Below are positions 9,059-18,537 of a DNA stretch of 22,216 nucleotides, piece after piece. The stretch is from Mesotaenium endlicherianum (Eukaryota; Streptophyta; Zygnematophyceae; Zygnematales; Mesotaeniaceae). Below the pieces are notes generated by a model. It ran no database searches. It had not been told where the DNA came from and saw only the letters and a list, made by a program, of their open reading frames with translations. The DNA is taken from assembly GCA_009602735.1 (NCBI GenBank), contig WELA01002166.1:164699-186914 (forward strand). Reading direction: 5' to 3'. Position numbers and translations under genes: made by a program. Within the stretch, counting starts at the first letter, position 1, and every line of letters begins with the position of its first letter.

Positions 9059-9070
9059 TGACAGCTGTCA
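9059..9070. repeat. Perfect 12-base palindrome TGACAGCTGTCA
   Basis: Lies 3' of the TOPORS-like gene; a CAGCTG-core member of the family. Confidence 0.85.
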
Positions 9071-10198
9071 AGAGCTGAAGGGCTGAAGGGATGACAAATG
9101 TCTTACAGAAGCAGCAGAGCTAGCAGTACCAGGTGCAAGGGGTTATGAGGGCTGCTACCGACGCCATTTAGGGTTTGCTATTGGGCCTTCATCATCTTGT
9201 ACAGTCGACTGTAGAAATGGCCCTTCAATAAGATAGCAACGGAAGCAGAGCTCCCTGATTGGGTGTTGAGTAATCACTTAACAGTCCGACATTGGTCAAG
9301 TGTTATTATTGTTTCGATTCATGGAATGGTAAATTTTAAGATGGGCAAGGGAAGGTGGGTACATGGGTAATATTTTTTGAGGGCATAGGTGAGAAGGTGA
9401 AGGTGAGTGCTACTTAAGGTGTACGGTTTCGATGAAACATTTGTACATTCCCTTGTAAACAAGTCCTTAGTCCAGTAAATTTGGGGGAGACGGGCAACGG
9501 CTACGTGTGTGCTTGTGTGCGTGTGTAGCGATCGACATTGAGTGCATGCAATGTTGATCAGTTGGCTCGCTTCACGTGGTGGCATTTGTAGGTGGCATGT
9601 GACGTGAATCACAGATGGCGTTTGACTTTGTGCATTAGTTGTGCATGCAAGGACAAACCTCCATTCATAAGATCAAAAGTTCATAACAGTCTGCGATTCC
9701 CTGTACTTTCCTTGAACATGATCCTTACTAGTTAAACTTTTGCATGAAGTGTTTTACAGCTACTTTAGTTTTGTCACTATTTAAGTTCTTTTCTGGTACC
9801 TTGCGTACACTATAATTTGCCTACCAATTGTTGAAAGCAAAGTGAATCTTTTAAGCACCACAACTTCACCACAACAGGTGACGGGTATAGCTGGTAAACT
9901 TTGCTCGCGATACTACTTCCAAAAATGTTAAGTTCCATGTTGCGGCATTAGGATTTGGTCGACGCGTTATCCTTCTCTTGGGTAACCTACTCGGGGTGTT
10001 ATTGCATGTTCTTGAGTTTTTGACATACTAATTTATGTGCAAATAGTGTGTAAACTTGGGTACTAAGAGGTTGTTGGTGGGTGGGATGTTCGTCAACTAC
10101 CACTCTTTTGGACAAGGTGGTAGTTATTTCTGTGTACGCTGGGTGTGATTTTGCGTATAACTTTTGAACGCTGGGGTGTGAATTAGACATATATTTTG

Positions 10199-10245
10199 GC
10201 GTACCGGTAGAACTTGTTATCCAAAACTGCGGACTTTCGGAGTAT
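10199..10245 (+). repeat. Isolated unit resembling the GCGTACC satellite
   Basis: GCGTACCGGTAGAACTTG followed by a decayed match to the stretch ending TTTCTGAGTA in the array at 12607-13320. Probably a solitary relic of the same family. Confidence 0.5.
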
Positions 10246-10489
10246 GTAGTGTAGTTTGTGGTCGTCAGTAAGGCGCCCCTCACGTAATCTCTGTGAAGGG
10301 GAAACCAGTAAGGGCCTCGCACGTGCGCGTCGGGGTTCCTTTGTCGTTTCGGCGTGTTCCAGATTGCTCGGGATTGTTCAAGACCCTTCCTCGACGTCGA
10401 TGCACGGTTTGGCTGCGCCGGGCCGGCGCGTGATAAATGCTCGTTGTGAGGTCGGAATGGTCATTTGTTTTTCTTTTGTGTTTGTGCAG

Positions 10490-10558
10490 GGACGCCGGAA
10501 GACGACTGCCGGGCCATGGCCGCTGGCAAGAGGGAAGCGGGGGGCGGATCGGGTGGAG
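10490..10558 (+). CDS. Candidate first coding exon of an unknown gene
   Basis: A clean acceptor (TTTTGTGTTTGTGCAG, AG at 10488-10489) is followed by a short leader, an ATG at 10516 in good context (GGGCCATGGCC) and MAAGKREAGGGSGG, then a near-consensus donor GGTGGAG|GTGAGT (GT at 10559-10560). The upstream 200 bases are CpG-rich, as a 5' UTR or promoter might be. If real, it leaves in phase 1 and its first coding intron would hold the Mutator-like element. I could not identify a following exon, so the product is unknown and chance is possible. Confidence 0.35.
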
Positions 10559-11448
10559 GTGAGTTATGTCGTCTTTTTCAATGTTGGACATGGGCACGGG
10601 GCCTCTTCTTGCTAGGCCCTGCCTTGTCTTCGTGATCGTTAATTTTGTTAATTTTGTTGATTTTGTTTCGATGGCGGCAATCGCCGTCGATGTCGTCGAC
10701 GCTTTGAGTTTTTGTCGCGCACGTTTTGATTTGTCGTCATTGTTCGAGGGCGTCCGTGAGGGGAAATTGTCGGCCCCCCTCACAAAAATTGAATTCAATG
10801 CACACTCTAGAGTTATTTCGGGAGGACTTGATGAGAACATGACATGTCGATAAGATGACAGGGGCAAATAGACTGCTTTCAAGGTTGAGGCGCCTGATTT
10901 CCAGCATTCACGCTGCTTAATTGTGATTCGTCACGTTGGGCTAGGTCGATGACCTTTTTGACGACTCAACGCATGATTCAAGCTCCGCTCAAGCTTCAAC
11001 GAGGCACGTAGCTTGACGACACTCAATCGTACCACTTGTACTCAATTTTCCTGTCATGTCGATCTTTTTCCTACCAAACATTTTCAAGTTGTGACGACCT
11101 TGAAGTAATTTAAAGTTCGCGCAGTCTCACAAACTTGAAATCTTTGTAGAGCGACTTGAACGTTGTTGAATGATCCCCACATCATGACCTTCACTCGACT
11201 TCAAACATTTTTGGGCAATCGACAAATGTGATGAAGACTTCTAAATTGACCAATATATTTCCAAAATTGACCGGCAAATTTCACGAACTCAGACGCTTTG
11301 TATATTCTTCACAAGTGCATGTTAGGCGAGTACCAACATTTACTCATTTCCCATTAAAGTTCTAGCTTAATTTCCGGTGCTCTTCCATAACAACTGCAAT
11401 CCTGCGATGCGTTGTTCCTGAACTGAAATGCGCCAGCCACTCCACCCT
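10559..11448. other. No gene seen
   Basis: Moderately AT-rich DNA with recurring CTTGAA/CTTCAA and TTGACGAC words but no sustained reading frame or recognisable RNA. It may be intronic if the exon at 10490-10558 is real. Confidence 0.5.
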
Positions 11449-11457
11449 CACAATCTA
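11449..11457. repeat. Left 9-bp target-site duplication (CACAATCTA)
   Basis: Abuts the left end of the Mutator-like element; 8 of 9 bases match the right copy, CACAATTTA. Confidence 0.85.
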
Positions 11458-11712
11458 GGGGTAATTACCAAAGTATCACTCCAAGTTTTGTTTATTTTAA
11501 AATTCAGCACTCCAATTTTCGTTATTACAAAACTAGCACTCGCACATGTAAGGTGAGGCCACATAGGCCTTACACGATCAAATGACTTGCCACACGTATT
11601 CGCACGCAACCCTACTTGACACACCACTTCTCTCTTTCGTTTCCAAAATTTTCCACCACTACTTTTATAACTGACCCACCTTCGCGATCCAAACTCCCCA
11701 AGGACGCCAAAA
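11458..11712 (+). repeat. Left terminal inverted repeat of the MULE
   Basis: Pairs with 12326-12580 in inverse orientation. Shared blocks include GCACTCGCACATGTAAGGTG, GGCCTTACACGATCAAATGA, TGACCCACCTTCGCGA and AAGGACGCCAAA. Similarity stops abruptly after AAGGACGCCAAA. Confidence 0.9.
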
Positions 11713-12325
11713 AATTGGTCCACAAGTATTCCTTACCTATTTTTTGCACCTTTTTTTTTGTAAATTCTGTATTTCTTTGAGAGACTATATTCATCGCTTT
11801 TCCGGCTATTTCACGTACGAACGCAGTCACAACAAGCTAAATGTAGCAGCTGAGCAAAGAGGTTATTTACTATGGGACATTGCCATTGAGTTTGCCTGTG
11901 GCTATTTTTCCTCTTTGTAAGCACCCTGCACCTATTTTAATTGCGCATCCATGGGAACATTTCCACAATGTACCGCGTGCGTCCTCTAGTTGATGATGCC
12001 GCTTTTAATACCAAATCTGACTTGATTACTACCATAAAAGATGATGCCTTGCGCTTTTGATATGCCACAAAGACATGGCATAGTAATACAACGAGGTACG
12101 AGGTAATTCCCGATATAAAATAGGATGACCCTAGTACGTAAACCCTAACTCGTACCCCAAGCACACATGGAGGGCTTGCCTAACCCGCTGCTATTCAGAC
12201 CCAGCTATGGAGTTCGAAAAGTTGTCTTTGAATTGGAAGCGCGGCAAACCGGTCAATGCCTTCAAGAGTTTTAGAGCGTAAAATGAAGGACGAAAATGAG
12301 GAAGCGCAAATGTATCCACCCGAAA

Positions 12326-12580
12326 TTTGGCGTCCTTGGGCAGTTTGGTTCGCGAAGGTGGGTCAGTTACAAAAGTGGTGGTGGAAGATTTTGGAAACAA
12401 AAGAGAGATGTTGTATGTCAGGTAGGGTCGCGCTGCGAATTCGTGTGGCACGTCATTTGATCGTGTAAGGCCTACGTGGTCTCACCTTACATGTGCGAGT
12501 GCTAGTTTTGTAATAACGAAACTTGGAGTGCTAGATTTTGAAATAAACAAAACTTGGAGTGCTACTTTGGTAGTTACCCC
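12326..12580 (-). repeat. Right terminal inverted repeat of the MULE
   Basis: Reverse complement of the left arm with scattered substitutions and a one-base length difference by the AAGGACGCC block. Confidence 0.9.
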
Positions 12581-12589
12581 CACAATTTA
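12581..12589. repeat. Right 9-bp target-site duplication (CACAATTTA)
   Basis: Directly follows the terminal CCCC of the element. Confidence 0.85.
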
Positions 12590-12606
12590 AAGTTGGCGAA
12601 TTTTTC

Positions 12607-13320
12607 GCGTACCAGTCGAACCTTGCATTAGCGGACCTCATTTCGACGTACCCTACTTTGACACACACGGCGCGATTTCTGCGTACCGGCGAAACTGGTA
12701 CCGAAATCGGAATTTCTGAGTACCAGTCAGGTACCAGTAGAGGTCAAACGCTTCGTTGCATTTCTGCGTACCATGCGATTCGAACCTTGGACAGCGGACT
12801 TCACTTCGCCGTACCCCAAGGTGATACTCGCCGCCTGATTTCTCCGTACCCGTAGTACTTGATACTCCAAGAGGAGATTTCGAGTCAGTTTCGAGTACCA
12901 CAAAAGGGTAGTGCTTCGCGACATTCCCGCGTACCAATCGAACTTTGTACAGCGAACCTCATCTCAGCGTATGCACGTTTCATCAACCCTGATTCCGCGT
13001 CCCTGTAGAACTTGGTGACTCAAATCAGAATTTCCCAGTACAGTTGAATAACTTTCGATATTTCTGCGTACCAGTCGAACCTCGGACAACGGACCTTGTT
13101 TTGACGTACAGGCTTTGATTTCCGCGTACTGGTAGAGATTGGTTCCCAAAGCAGAATCTCTGAGTACAAATAGAAACGCTTCGCGAGATTACCGCGTACC
13201 AATCGGACCTTGTACAGCAGACCTAATTTCGACGTACCCGACTTTGGCACCCCCGGCGCACTAATGGATATACCAACCAGTGGTGGATTGTCGATATTAG
13301 GGTCAGGCTCCCAGATTCTA
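12607..13320 (+). repeat. Diverged tandem satellite with GCGTACC boxes
   Basis: Units begin GCGTACCA(G/A)TCGAACCTTG at 12607, 12766, 12929, 13066 and 13194, giving periods of 159, 163, 137 and 128 bases. Within units come CAGCGGACCTCATTTCGACG, a second CGTACC box, AACTTGGT and TTTCTGAGTACCAGT. Short frames crossing the array are by-products of the repeat. The array starts 17 bases after the transposon's right duplication. Confidence 0.85.
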
Positions 13321-13385
13321 GTGGTACGCGAGAATATCGCCTTGTGCATCAAAATTCACTGGTACGCAGAAATGTCGCCTAGCTA
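13321..13385 (-). repeat. Inverted satellite boxes
   Basis: GTGGTACGCGAGAATATCGCC and CACTGGTACGCAGAAATGTCGCC are reverse complements of the TTTCTGCGTACCAGT box, so the array changes orientation near 13320. Looser GTACC words continue to about 13520. Confidence 0.7.
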
Positions 13386-13399
13386 ACCGTTAAAGTACC

Positions 13400-13900
13400 T
13401 TTTCGTATTTCTTCGAAGCTGTTCGTAGGCGTCATTCGCTCGTACCATCAAACTTGGGTTTGCAAGCGTATGTTCCCGTACCGCCAGAGTGTGGCTTGCT
13501 AGGTGGCATTTCTGCAAGCACGTACAGTATGTACGTTTTGCATGATCATGTGCGCCTCTGTTTCATGCTATCCGTACTACTGACGCGCACCGTGGAATTT
13601 GACCAGAAGTACTGGAATATTACGTTCTTGATAGAGATACGTTTGGCTGTTTCTTCTTTGCGTCCCACTATATATACTCTAGCTCTGCGGGTATTCGGTT
13701 TCTTTTATATACCATGCAGCGCTTCTTCATAAGAAGTCACAATATTTTATTGTTGGCGAGGACTTTGCAATGGTGGGGCTGCAGCGATTGATGTGCGTAA
13801 GAAAGGAGAGGGCTGACCAGGACAAGGGCTCTGCGAGGGTGGGTTGAAGCACGATTCAGTTTTCGCGGAAGTGGGGGAACACAGCTACGGTGGTAGGATA
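13400..13900. other. No gene seen
   Basis: Decayed GTACC-type words to about 13520, then unique moderately AT-rich sequence. No supported gene. Confidence 0.5.
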
Positions 13901-13978
13901 AGGTAAACAGGTCTTAAGGGGGGATCAAAGTCAGCAGAAAAATACATGCTTGGAGGGGCTGACGACAGGTGTCAGGAG

Positions 13979-13998
13979 GCAGCAGCAGCAGCAGCAGC
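13979..13998 (+). repeat. (GCA)n trinucleotide tract
   Basis: About six GCA units in the GC-rich region; no sign that it is translated. Confidence 0.8.
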
Positions 13999-14424
13999 GC
14001 GCCCCCCTTCCCTGGGTCTGCTGCCCCGGGCTCCGCCTCTTGCCACCGTCTGCAGGTGCAGGCCCCCCCCTTGTCTCTCCTGCCACCTTGAAGGGTGGCT
14101 GGTGTGAGGGGGCTCCCTGCTTGTGTGCGCGTGCGCTCGTTCGCAGCCGGAGGTACAGGGGAGGACAGGGCAGGGCAGGGCGGGCACGAGGGGAGAGAAG
14201 ACATGTGGGGGAGAGCAGGCTCGGTGACGTTCGGGGGGGAGGGGGGCGTGCAGCCCACCTGCTGCTGGTGCCTCACGAACCCTCCCTCCCCCCCTCACTT
14301 TCCCCCATGCTTTTCCTCTTGTACAGGCTCTGGTGGCAGAGCCTGTCCCCTGCAGAAGTTGCTCCTACACCCTCAGCACCTCCCCTTCTCGCCTCCGCAC
14401 CATGCCTTGCTTCTGCTATCGCGA

Positions 14425-14564
14425 CCCGTGACATGCTGCATGCTTGCGTGCGTGTAGCCAGCGAGGCAGCGAGAAGCACGGCCTGTCCTGCTGTGCTGGT
14501 GAGGTGGTCAGAGCCGTCTGCTGTCAAAGGCTGGGGGGAGATAAAGAACAAGACGGCGAGACTG
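14425..14564 (+). repeat. Copy A of a diverged ~140-bp duplication
   Basis: Starts CCCGTGACA and contains TGTCCTGCTGTG, GAGCCGTCTG and a G-rich end ACGGCGAGACTG; it aligns with 15994-16139. The spacing is about 1.57 kb, so the GC-rich block may be an old segmental duplication. Confidence 0.7.
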
Positions 14565-15296
14565 GCTCCTGGGGGAGGTGCACCCAAATTGGGGGAGCCA
14601 GGGGAGGGTGTTGTTCTCCCCAGAGAGTGCAGGGGGCGCGTCGCTTGGTGGGATCCCTTGGGGGAACAGCTGCTGACTTTATGTGGGGGGGCTGGCGGCA
14701 GCAGCTGCAACCCCCCCTGGTGTGGTGTGTGCAGCTTGCCCCTCTGATCTTGTGTCTGTGGGAACCTCCTACCCTCTGGGTTTGGTCTGCTCTCATGGGT
14801 GTGGTGGGTGTGCTCAACAGTCGGAGGGGGGCTGCTCAGGGGCTGCTTTTGGAGGAGGGCAACGACAGCAGCAGCGCCTCTGCTTGGTGCGCGGGGGCAC
14901 CAGCAACCAGCAATGGTAGCCGCCGTCACCCTCTGATCTGGTGTGTGTGGTGGGGGGCGCTCTCCGGCGACTATGTGTCGGTGTGTGCTGGGGGCTGGTG
15001 CGCGAGATTGTTCAGGGACAGCGACTGCCCCCTCTGCGACTTGCTCTTGGGGGGGCGGGCAGAGGCTCTTCATGAATCAGGGGCTGGGGGAGCCGTGCGG
15101 GGCAGCGGCTGTTCAAGGCGGCAACGGTGCGCCTCCCTGCATCTGGTTTCGTGCATGCTGTGAGCGTGGGCGTGCTGCGTGCTGTAGGCCACGGCAACGG
15201 GAGCCCCCTCTGGCGTGGCGTGTGCGGGGCGCCGGCAGCGGCCGCCCACCTTTCCTGGTCGCCCTCCCTGCCGTGACTTCGTGTCGCACACGGGGC

Positions 15297-15308
15297 TGCC
15301 ACGTGGCA
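15297..15308. repeat. Perfect 12-base palindrome TGCCACGTGGCA
   Basis: The same 12-mer as at 3063-3074. A related TGCCACCTGGCA is at 15577-15588. Confidence 0.9.
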
Positions 15309-15484
15309 TTCGTGCGTGCGTTTGTGAATGCGTGCAGGCGCTGCCAGGCGACACGAGCACCCTGCTGTGCCGCTGCCGGCGTGCAGTCCTCTGAGTGCGA
15401 CGGCCTGGTGCTGGCTGGCTGCGCAAGTTGCAAGGGGGGGAGGGGACGTCTGTGCTTGCCGTGCTGAGTCAGCTGAGGCCGGCC

Positions 15485-15598
15485 ATGAGCGATGCTCAGC
15501 CTCTGCAGCTGTGCGAGGAGTGGGAGCCGGAGTGGGACTTCCAAGGCGGGCCCAGCAGCAGGGCCCCCTTTGGGGCTGCCACCTGGCAGCAGCGTTGA
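15485..15598 (+). CDS. Small uncertain ORF or terminal exon
   Basis: ATG in a GGCCGGCCATG context opens 37 codons ending at TGA 15596-15598. The segment LQLCEEWEPEWDFQGG is less repetitive and more protein-like than anything else in this GC-rich block. No family is recognised. No good donor follows, so it would be a last exon or a stand-alone small ORF. The palindromic word at 15577 falls within it. Confidence 0.15.
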   Translation: MSDAQPLQLCEEWEPEWDFQGGPSSRAPFGAATWQQR

Positions 15599-15993
15599 AT
15601 CACGCCCGCTCTGCTGCTGCGGGCATCTCTTCCCCCCGCCGCTGCGGCTGTAGGGGCGTCTGGGCGGCGCCAGGTGTCCAGCCAGCCCGAGCCTCCATGG
15701 CGCTACAGCCGTGCTTGCATCTTCAGCATTCACATTAGCAGGGAATGCAGAGGAAGGGAGGGGGGGGGTGGGGGAAAGAGCAGGGGGGCGTGGCCGGGCG
15801 GCGCAAGCAGCTGCTGCAGCTGGAAGATGCGCGTACTGCAGGAGGAGGCAGGAAGGGTGGAGGGCTTGCCACCATCGGCAGCGTCTGCGCCCTTCCTGGT
15901 CGCTGTGTGCCGTTGCCGGGGGGCGATGGCTGCCCGCCTCTGCTTCGGGGTGCACTGGGGTGCCCTACCTCCTGCCTCTCCTCTCAAGCAAGG

Positions 15994-16139
15994 CCCGTGA
16001 CACCCCGCGTGTACGCACACGCGTGCAGCCTGGAGAGTCTGGCTGTCCTGCTGTGTGTATGTGGTGGCCGGAGCCGTCTGTTGTGGCCTGCCCAATCAAG
16101 CCTCAAATGCGGGGAGGGAGGACAAGATGGGCGAGATTG
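15994..16139 (+). repeat. Copy B of the diverged ~140-bp duplication
   Basis: CCCGTGACA, TGTCCTGCTGTG, GGAGCCGTCTGTTGT and ATGGGCGAGATTG occur in the same order and spacing as in copy A. Confidence 0.7.
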
Positions 16140-16600
16140 AGTCGGGCGGGGAAGGGGCTCTCAGGGGATGTGCGTCGAGGTCAGGCTAGAGCGAGGAGGG
16201 CACATGCTGCTTCCCCTGCGTCCGGTGTGAGGGGCCCTGCGCGCGGTGCGGCGACAGCGGCGACCCCTCCTATGCTCTGATCTTCTCATCTCTGGGAATG
16301 CGTGTGGGCGGCTAAGGCAGCGGCCGATCCCTGACCCCTCCTCGGCGGGGTGTGTCCTGCGAGCAACGGTGACGGCAACGACTGCCGCCGTCTTGCCTGG
16401 TGTGTGCTGGGCGTCGGGTAGGGGTGTGACGATAGGCGCCTGCCCGCCTCTGGTTTCGTGTGCATGAGGGAGTGGGGGTCGTTTGTGGGCTGCGAATGAG
16501 CGGACAACTGCAGCGGCGGCTCGGCTCTACACTGCTGTGTGCGCCTGCCCCTCCCCTCTGATGTCGTGTGTGCAAGAGGCTATCTGAAATGCAAGCCACA

Positions 16601-17850
16601 AAGTTGAATCACAGTTGAAAACTAGTGGGATCTATAAAGCCAAGGTTATCTTAAAAGAAGTATGGTGCGAAGCATAGCGCAGAAGAAGGAAGTGGTACAA
16701 AAAAAATTGGTTTTGTTCTCTGTTGATGGAAATGTTGTGCAAAATCTGTCCTTTGCTAACACTGAGTGGTATGCAAGACATCTCAGTATGTCGCTGAGGG
16801 AAGTGGTGGACCAGAAAGTGAAGTACTACTACACTTAAAGAAGTGGCACGCGCAACATTGAGGTTCTTGTGAAGGTCCCTTGCTGTGAGTACGGTATGAC
16901 AAACAAAGCAGTGAAAGGAAGCGGTCAGCTGGCTATAGTTGAACTTGGTAAAGGCAATGGTACGCCAAAATTGCGATATTTTTTGCAGGAATTGGTTGTA
17001 TGCAAATTACAAAAAGTCCCTGAAAAGGATTATGGTACAAAAGACAGTAGTGGCAAAAATGGATTGTTACACAAACCATTGTACTCCTCTACCAGTAGAA
17101 GTGGCATGCAGTAGTCAAATTACTTTGGAATATTTGGTTAAGAAAAAAAGAAAGCGAAGTGTTTGGCTACAAAGTAGTGATCCTTGCTGGAAAAGAATAA
17201 TGAGGAAAAGGTTGGCACATAGATGTTGCATCACTTTGCTATAAGAAGTACAATAATCTCAAACTATAATAATATGCTGAGATTATTAGTATGTAAAAGA
17301 ACCTAGCAAGAAGGAGCTAATAGTAGTCTAATGTTCTCTTATGTAAAATTGTCTTTTTTTAACCACATTATTTGGTAAAGTAACAATTTATTGACATATA
17401 CTTTAAGTTGTTGTGCTATTAATTTTTCCAGTTAGAGCATCACCTATCAAAAACTTGTGTACAATGTTATATAATGTGAAGTACCACTTCTTCTTTTTGT
17501 TCTATATTTATCTCATAGTTCTCGTATCTTTGATATGCATTTTTCAAAATCCTACTAAATTATACTGAGTAATTTGTTTGTTAACAAAGGCCCCTTAAGT
17601 TTTTTGAAATACGTACGCTTCTTTCACATCCAAACTATGCGTTTTTCACTATTTTGCAAAGTAGTAATTGAATTTGTGTAGCCTTGGTCTTTGCAATGCC
17701 ACTAGGTGGTGAGATTCGCAAAGTCGTCGTTCAAATAGCACAGAAGAAACCGTATATACGTTTGCAAAATACATATATTTGTTTCATTTCCTACAAGATA
17801 AACAAGGCAACATACTATACCAGAATTCCTGCTGAAAGTAGAGGGAGCAC
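16601..17850. other. AT-rich region without a gene
   Basis: From 16640 to 17130 a loose phrase (A/G)AGTGG(T/C)A(C/T)(G/A)CAA recurs (16691, 16766, 16843, 16959, 17032, 17100), suggesting a very old repeat. After 17250 the DNA is AT-rich and featureless except for a hairpin. No convincing frame on either strand. Confidence 0.5.
17252..17287. repeat. 10-base perfect inverted repeat
   Basis: AATAATCTCA (17252-17261) and TGAGATTATT (17278-17287) with a 16-base loop. In AT-rich DNA this can occur by chance. Confidence 0.6.
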
Positions 17851-17856
17851 CATCAT

Positions 17857-18507
17857 ATGAAATCCACTTTCTTGAATTCAAAGAATTTGTCGCAATGGGC
17901 AGCTTGCGCATACCACATCTGCTTCTTTGAAGGTCGGGGTACAACAAGCTCAGGCTGGCAATCTTACAACAGGATGCTCCTACAAGATCTATGCATTCTA
18001 CGATACAACACATTGAAAACGTTAGAATCAACCCAAGAGCTTTACATTGCCCACCTTGCGGTAAACTCTGCATTGGCTGGCGGCTACTGCACTACTTACG
18101 CCCCATACAGATACCCATTGATTTACTTGTACGTTGCGTCCATCTTCATACTCCAGTGGAGACCCTTCAATACATTCACAGGGTCAAAAGGGCCCTTGCA
18201 AAAGCAGCTCTGCGCACCCCAGTTCCTTCTCGACCGATTTTCCCCATACACTTACAGCCTTACTTGCCGAATGATCGGCAACTCAACAACTTCTCTCTTG
18301 ATGAATACTCTCGCCCACGCTGTGGACCTTGGTCCTTCTGCGACTCAAGGAGTTTCAGCTTGCGCCTCCAGGGCCTGCATTACGCTCTCCACCCACCTGC
18401 ACCCATCCAGCTTTTGGAGGCAATGTTGTCAAACGGCCTCCCCGGCTTGGCTGCGGGGACCGGTTCTCCGTGTCAAGAGCGTTCCAGCTGGAACTTCTAG
18501 ACAATGA
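17857..18507 (+). CDS. Unrecognised 216-codon ORF
   Basis: Begins at an ATG in CATCATATG and ends just before the 3' end of the opposite-strand synthase gene. It has many Tyr, Leu, Ser and Cys residues and an aromatic stretch (RYPLIYLYVASIFILQW) that could pass for a membrane segment. Two other + frames overlap it (17991-18500 and 18329-18541), one of them also long, so this may be a pyrimidine-rich relic of a mobile element and not a gene. No family recognised. Confidence 0.18.
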   Translation: MKSTFLNSKNLSQWAACAYHICFFEGRGTTSSGWQSYNRMLLQDLCILRYNTLKTLESTQELYIAHLAVNSALAGGYCTTYAPYRYPLIYLYVASIFILQWRPFNTFTGSKGPLQKQLCAPQFLLDRFSPYTYSLTCRMIGNSTTSLLMNTLAHAVDLGPSATQGVSACASRACITLSTHLHPSSFWRQCCQTASPAWLRGPVLRVKSVPAGTSRQ

Positions 18508-18537
18508 GCGCGGGACTGGGCACTCATGTGTGAGGAG

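Larger units (their letters stand above)
2330..9070. repeat. Cluster of dispersed near-palindromes, TG(A/C)CA(C/G)(C/G)TG(T/G)CA
   Basis: By eye some 30 full or half copies occur here, for example at 3063, 4437, 4780, 6390, 6880, 7155, 7221, 7305, 7320, 8345, 8525 and 9059. They occur in exons, introns and 3' flank on both strands, some as inverted pairs. Further copies are near 15297, 15577, 20207 and 21830. Cores are CACGTG, CACCTG/CAGGTG and CAGCTG. Confidence 0.7.
8892..10489. other. Intergenic region 3' of the TOPORS-like gene
   Basis: After the stop come a few CACGTG/CAGCTG palindromes (to about 9070), then moderately AT-rich DNA with no supported coding frame on either strand. A TGTAA word near 9454 is a possible poly(A) signal in green algae, but it is far from the stop and unproven. 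One isolated satellite-like unit lies at 10199-10245. Confidence 0.6.
11458..12580. mobile_element. Non-autonomous Mutator-like element (MULE), 1123 bp
   Basis: Long terminal inverted repeats of about 255 bases, roughly nine in ten identical, start GGGGTAATTACCAAAGTA on the left and mirror as TACTTTGGTAGTTACCCC on the right. A 9-bp target duplication flanks the ends. TIRs over 200 bp with a 9-bp duplication are the standard signature of the Mutator superfamily. The 610-base interior has no transposase-like frame, so mobility would need an enzyme from elsewhere. The TIRs carry a repeated subterminal word, AGCACTCCAAGTTTTG, a possible transposase-binding site (inference). TIR divergence and one mismatch in the duplication suggest an old insertion. 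Confidence 0.9.
13900..16600. repeat. GC-rich, repeat-derived region
   Basis: The phrase CCCTCTGATCTNGTGTGTG, preceded by CAACGGCAGCAGCGGCGCC-like stretches, recurs with heavy divergence (around 14739, 14929, 15130, 15256, 16440 and 16550). Frames of 240-280 codons exist on both strands, but only because GC-rich DNA has few stops; none shows a domain. G-runs and C-runs are frequent. Confidence 0.55.

Noticed and set aside
10280-10882. 200-codon minus-strand ORF
   Set aside because: No domain, Lys/Thr/Arg-rich filler; the plus strand shows better splice and start signals at the same place.
12653-13352. Small ORFs over the GCGTACC array
   Set aside because: They follow the satellite units and share the same peptide fragments in shifted frames.
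13950-15163. Overlapping 239-266 codon ORFs on both strands
   Set aside because: Expected in GC-rich repeat DNA with few stop codons; translations are homopolymer-like and share no family.
15113-15955. 280-codon minus-strand ORF
   Set aside because: Low-complexity Arg/Pro/Ala composition, repeats in the DNA, long frames on both strands; no domain.
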